This document shows positions 6,720 through 8,928 of a DNA stretch of 8,928 nucleotides, one piece after another. The stretch lies in NCBI GenBank assembly GCA_035646975.1, contig DASROJ010000239.1, positions 1 to 8,928 on the forward strand, written 5' to 3'. Position 1 is the first letter of the stretch, and each line of letters starts with the position of its first letter. Position numbers and translations under genes: made by a program. The notes under the pieces are model-generated. The model searched no databases and had not been told where the DNA came from. It worked only from the letters and a program-made list of their open reading frames with translations. The stretch is from DASROJ01 sp035646975. Lineage in GTDB: Bacteria > Acidobacteriota > Polarisedimenticolia > JACPZX01 > DASXTC01.

Positions 6720-7768
6720 AGGTCGGACTGACTTACGACCTCAAAGACGATTACGTTCCGCTGGTTGACGACCCGCCAGACGCCGCCACCGAGCTGGACA
6801 CCGAAGAGACCATCGCGGCGCTGGAAGCCGCCATCCGCGCCAACGGCCACAAGACGGTGAGGATCGGCAACGCGAAGAACCTGCTGCGCCTCGCCATCGA
6901 CGACGACCTCGACGTCGACATGGTCTTCAACATCTCGGAGGGGATTGAAGGACGCAGCCGCGAGGCGCAGGTTCCCGCGATCCTCGAGCTGCTCGGCATC
7001 CCCTACACCGGCTCGGACGCCCTGACGATGGCGATCAGCCTCGACAAGGGGATGTCCAAGAAGATCTTCCGCAGCGAGAGGGTGCCGACCCCCGACTGGT
7101 TCGTGGCCCCCAGCGTGGCCGAAGTCGACGAGTGGGAAGTCGAGTTCCCCCTGTTCGTCAAGCCGATCCACGAGGGCACCGCCAAGGGGGTGACGGTCCT
7201 GTCGCTGGTGAAGGACATGCGTTCGCTGCGCCGGCAGGTGTCGCGAGTCCTGAAGACCTACCGTCAGCCGGCGCTGGTCGAGGAGTTCCTCCCCGGACGG
7301 GAGTTCACCACCGGCATCATCGGCAACGGTTCGGCCACGGTGCTCGGCACCATGGAGGTCATCGTCGCGGACCCGACCGAGGATCACATCTACACCGGCA
7401 CCTCCAAGGCTGAGTTCGAAGAGAAGGTCCTGTACCGGCCCGGCCGCGACATCGAGCCGGCGTTGCGGCGCAAGGTGGAAGCCGTGGCGGTGGCCGCGCA
7501 CAAGGCGCTCGACTGCCGCGATTTCTCCCGTGTCGACATCCGCTGCGACTCGCAGGGGCGGCCCTGCTGCCTCGAGGTCAACCCGCTGGCCGGGCTCAAT
7601 CCGCGCACGAGCGACCTGGCCTTCATCGCGAAGTTCGAGGGAATCAGCTACGAGGAGCTGATCGGCAAGATCCTGAGCGAAGCGATCGGCCGCACCCGCC
7701 GGACCAGCAGGCGCGCGCCGGCTTCCGTGCGGTTGCGGGACATCCCGGCCGGCGCGGTGGGGGCCTGA
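6716..7768 (+). CDS. ATP-grasp ligase 1, D-Ala-D-Ala ligase-like, likely amide-bond ligase
   Basis: A 350-residue cytoplasmic ATP-grasp ligase translationally coupled to kamA (ATGA overlap). The C-terminal half matches the D-Ala-D-Ala ligase family: FNISEGIEGRSREAQVPAILELL (71-93, split here as FNISEG and the following GRSREAQ), GIPYTGSDALT (94-104), ATP lysine K149 in PLFVKPIHEG, ALVEEFLPGREFT (186-198), Mg/ATP residues R272-x-D274 (SRVDIR), E287 and N289 in CLEVNPLAGLNPRTSDL. The N-terminus does not carry the GGxSxE substrate motif of true Ddl; it reads KVGLTYDLKDDY followed by acidic residues and LDTEETIAAL. It should therefore activate a carboxylate as an acyl phosphate and join it to an amine other than D-Ala. 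From position in the operon, beta-lysine is the likely donor or acceptor (inference). The last 27 residues are an Arg-rich tail (GRTRRTSRRAPAS). A cell-wall Ddl is the alternative but less likely. Confidence 0.85.
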   Translation: MKVGLTYDLKDDYVPLVDDPPDAATELDTEETIAALEAAIRANGHKTVRIGNAKNLLRLAIDDDLDVDMVFNISEGIEGRSREAQVPAILELLGIPYTGSDALTMAISLDKGMSKKIFRSERVPTPDWFVAPSVAEVDEWEVEFPLFVKPIHEGTAKGVTVLSLVKDMRSLRRQVSRVLKTYRQPALVEEFLPGREFTTGIIGNGSATVLGTMEVIVADPTEDHIYTGTSKAEFEEKVLYRPGRDIEPALRRKVEAVAVAAHKALDCRDFSRVDIRCDSQGRPCCLEVNPLAGLNPRTSDLAFIAKFEGISYEELIGKILSEAIGRTRRTSRRAPASVRLRDIPAGAVGA

Positions 7769-7775
7769 GTCGTTC

Positions 7776-8819
7776 ATGGCACAGGTCGGCATTCTCTGGT
7801 GCAAACCGCCCGACGCGCTGCCCGAGTCCCCCGCCGGCAACCCGGACGACGAAGACGTCATCGTCGAAGTGATTGCCGTGGAGGGGAGCCTCAAGCGGCT
7901 CGGCCACAGCCCCTCGCGAATCTACGTGGAAGACGACATCGCTCCGGTGGTGCAATGGGTGCGGGCGCACCCGGAAGGCGTCGTCTTCAATCTGTGCGAA
8001 TCGTTCCGTGGGTCGAATCTCGCCCACATGAACATGCCGGCGCTGCTCGAGCTGCTCGGGACGGCCTATACCGGCTCGGGACCGCTCACCTGCGGGCTGA
8101 CCACCCACAAGACGCTGACGAAGGCTCTGCTGGCGGGGCTCGGTCTGCCGACGCCCCGTGGCATCCTGGTTGAAAACGGCCGCCCCTTCACCTCACTGCC
8201 CGATCAGCCGCGCCTCGCCTACCCGCTCATCGTGAAGCCGGCCTTCGAGGATGCCAGCGTCGGCATCGACGAGGCGTCGGTGGTGGACGACTTCGCGGCG
8301 CTGCGCGAGCGGGTCGCGTACGTTCATGATCGATATGCCCAGAGCGCGGTGGTGGAGGAATACATCGACGGGCGGGAAATCAACTCCGCCATCATCGGCA
8401 ACAACCCGCCCATTCCCCTGCCGCTGTCGGAGATCGTTTTTTCCTACCCTGACGGCAAGCGCAAGGTGGTCGGATATCGTTCCAAGTGGGTGCACGATTC
8501 TTTCGAGTACAAGAACACCAACGGCGTCTGCCCGGCCAAGGTGGACCCGGCCATCGAGGCCCGCATCAAGGAGCTCTCGGTGGCTGCCTACCGGGCCACC
8601 GGCTGCCGCGACTACGCGCGTGTGGACTTCCGCCTCGACGCGAAGGGCCAGCCCTGGATTCTCGAGGTGAACGCCAACCCGGATATCACCGATGGGGCCG
8701 GGCTTGCCCGAGCGGCGAAGAACTCCAGCCACGGGTACGACGGTCTCATCAAGGTGGTCATTGAAGAGACCCTTTCCAGGCACCATCGGAAGGCTGTGCT
8801 CGAGGGGGTCCGGCCGTAG
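7776..8819 (+). CDS. ATP-grasp ligase 2, D-Ala-D-Ala ligase-like, paralogue of ligase 1
   Basis: A 347-residue ATP-grasp ligase 7 bp after ligase 1; GGTGGGGG at 7756-7763, inside the upstream gene, is the only ribosome-site candidate, suggesting coupled translation. It is a clear paralogue of ligase 1: FNLCESFRGSNLAHMNMPAL (71-90), LLGTAYTGSGPLT (93-105), YPLIVKPAFEDASVGI (149-164, K154), AVVEEYIDGREINSAIIGNN (191-210), CRDYARVDFRLD (277-288, R282 and D284), WILEVNANPDITDGAGLARA (294-313, E297 and N299). The ATP and Mg residues are kept. The N-terminus (QVGILWCKPPDALPES, then an acidic stretch) and the loop after the catalytic Asn (NPDIT instead of PLAGLNPRTSD) differ from both ligase 1 and Ddl, implying a different acceptor or order. 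It may perform a second ligation or form a heteromer with ligase 1. No signal peptide or membrane segment is seen. Confidence 0.85.
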   Translation: MAQVGILWCKPPDALPESPAGNPDDEDVIVEVIAVEGSLKRLGHSPSRIYVEDDIAPVVQWVRAHPEGVVFNLCESFRGSNLAHMNMPALLELLGTAYTGSGPLTCGLTTHKTLTKALLAGLGLPTPRGILVENGRPFTSLPDQPRLAYPLIVKPAFEDASVGIDEASVVDDFAALRERVAYVHDRYAQSAVVEEYIDGREINSAIIGNNPPIPLPLSEIVFSYPDGKRKVVGYRSKWVHDSFEYKNTNGVCPAKVDPAIEARIKELSVAAYRATGCRDYARVDFRLDAKGQPWILEVNANPDITDGAGLARAAKNSSHGYDGLIKVVIEETLSRHHRKAVLEGVRP

Positions 8820-8928
8820 GATTGCCGCGCTGACTCTTTGCGCGCTCCTCCCCTGCGCCGCCCTGTCTCTCCCCTCCGCCGGGGCCGCGCCCCCGGCGGA
8901 GGGGAGAGACAGGGCGGCGCAGGGGAGG
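8761..8928 (+). CDS. Possible start of an exported protein (signal peptide only, truncated by window end)
   Basis: In the +1 frame (codons starting at 8821, 8824 and so on) the bases right after ligase 2 read GRRIAALTLCALLPCAALSL and then PSAGAAP, a textbook Sec signal peptide: basic, hydrophobic, then small residues before a cleavage site. The frame stays open to 8928. No ATG or GTG is in frame; the only upstream candidates are TTG at 8761 (which would overlap ligase 2 by 59 bp) and rarer codons such as CTG 8794 or ATT 8821. The right half lies in an inverted repeat that may be artefactual, so the residues after about position 8890 may not be real. It could be chance coding in GC-rich DNA. 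Confidence 0.25.
   Translation, partial: MKRPFPGTIGRLCSRGSGRRIAALTLCALLPCAALSLPSAGAAPPAEGRDRAAQGR
8847..8928. repeat. Perfect 38-bp inverted repeat with 6-nt loop ending at the last base
   Basis: Bases 8847-8884 and 8891-8928 are exact reverse complements over 38 positions, separated by CCGCGC (8885-8890). The arms begin CCTCCCCTGC and end GGGGAGG on the other side. The stem starts 28 bp after the stop of ligase 2 and is very GC-rich. No T-run is visible, and the stem is far longer than a usual intrinsic terminator. The repeat stops exactly at the window edge, so the full arm length is unknown. It may be a fold-back assembly or library artefact at a contig end, or a true strong hairpin or terminator. 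Confidence 0.9.

Noticed and set aside
6716..7768. Straight annotation as cell-wall D-alanine--D-alanine ligase (ddl)
   Set aside because: The ATP-grasp core fits, but the N-terminal GGxSxE substrate motif is absent, a second paralogue follows, and no murein genes are nearby.
1..8928. CRISPR arrays, tRNA or rRNA genes, insertion sequences, attachment sites
   Set aside because: Read through for regularly spaced repeats, tRNA-like folds, transposase motifs and flanking repeats; none was seen other than the terminal inverted repeat.

Overview
The window is GC-rich and gene-dense, with little intergenic DNA. An Oar-type TonB-dependent receptor, a sulfatase-fold protein fused to tetratricopeptide repeats, and an XdhC protein lie near a lysine 2,3-aminomutase and two tandem ATP-grasp ligases. 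This suite suggests a Gram-negative, Acidobacteriota-like bacterium. That placement is an inference from gene content only; no marker gene is present. The window starts inside a gene and ends in a perfect inverted repeat, so it may be a whole contig with a fold-back end.

Layout: (1) 1-1676, minus strand: N-terminal 558 codons of a TonB-dependent receptor, cut off by the window start. (2) 1677-1795: short divergent intergenic region. (3) 1796-4135, plus: membrane-anchored sulfatase-fold enzyme with Thr at the usual formylglycine position and a C-terminal TPR array. (4) 4157-5239, minus: XdhC-family molybdenum enzyme accessory protein, convergent with (3). (5) 5240-5597: the only sizeable noncoding stretch, with a candidate promoter, a dyad at its -10 region and a roughly 240-nt leader. 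(6) 5598-8819, plus: a tight three-gene operon of kamA-type lysine 2,3-aminomutase, ATP-grasp ligase 1 (4-bp overlap) and ATP-grasp ligase 2 (7-bp gap). (7) 8820-8928: a possible signal-peptide-encoding start of another gene, running into a 38-bp perfect inverted repeat that ends at the last base.

The most interesting unit is the kamA/ATP-grasp/ATP-grasp operon. The aminomutase keeps the residues that select lysine, so it probably makes beta-lysine. Each ligase has the ATP-grasp core but not the acceptor-binding N-terminal motif of a true D-Ala-D-Ala ligase. The simplest reading is a pathway that makes beta-lysine and joins it by one or two ATP-dependent amide bonds to other partners. The product is unknown.
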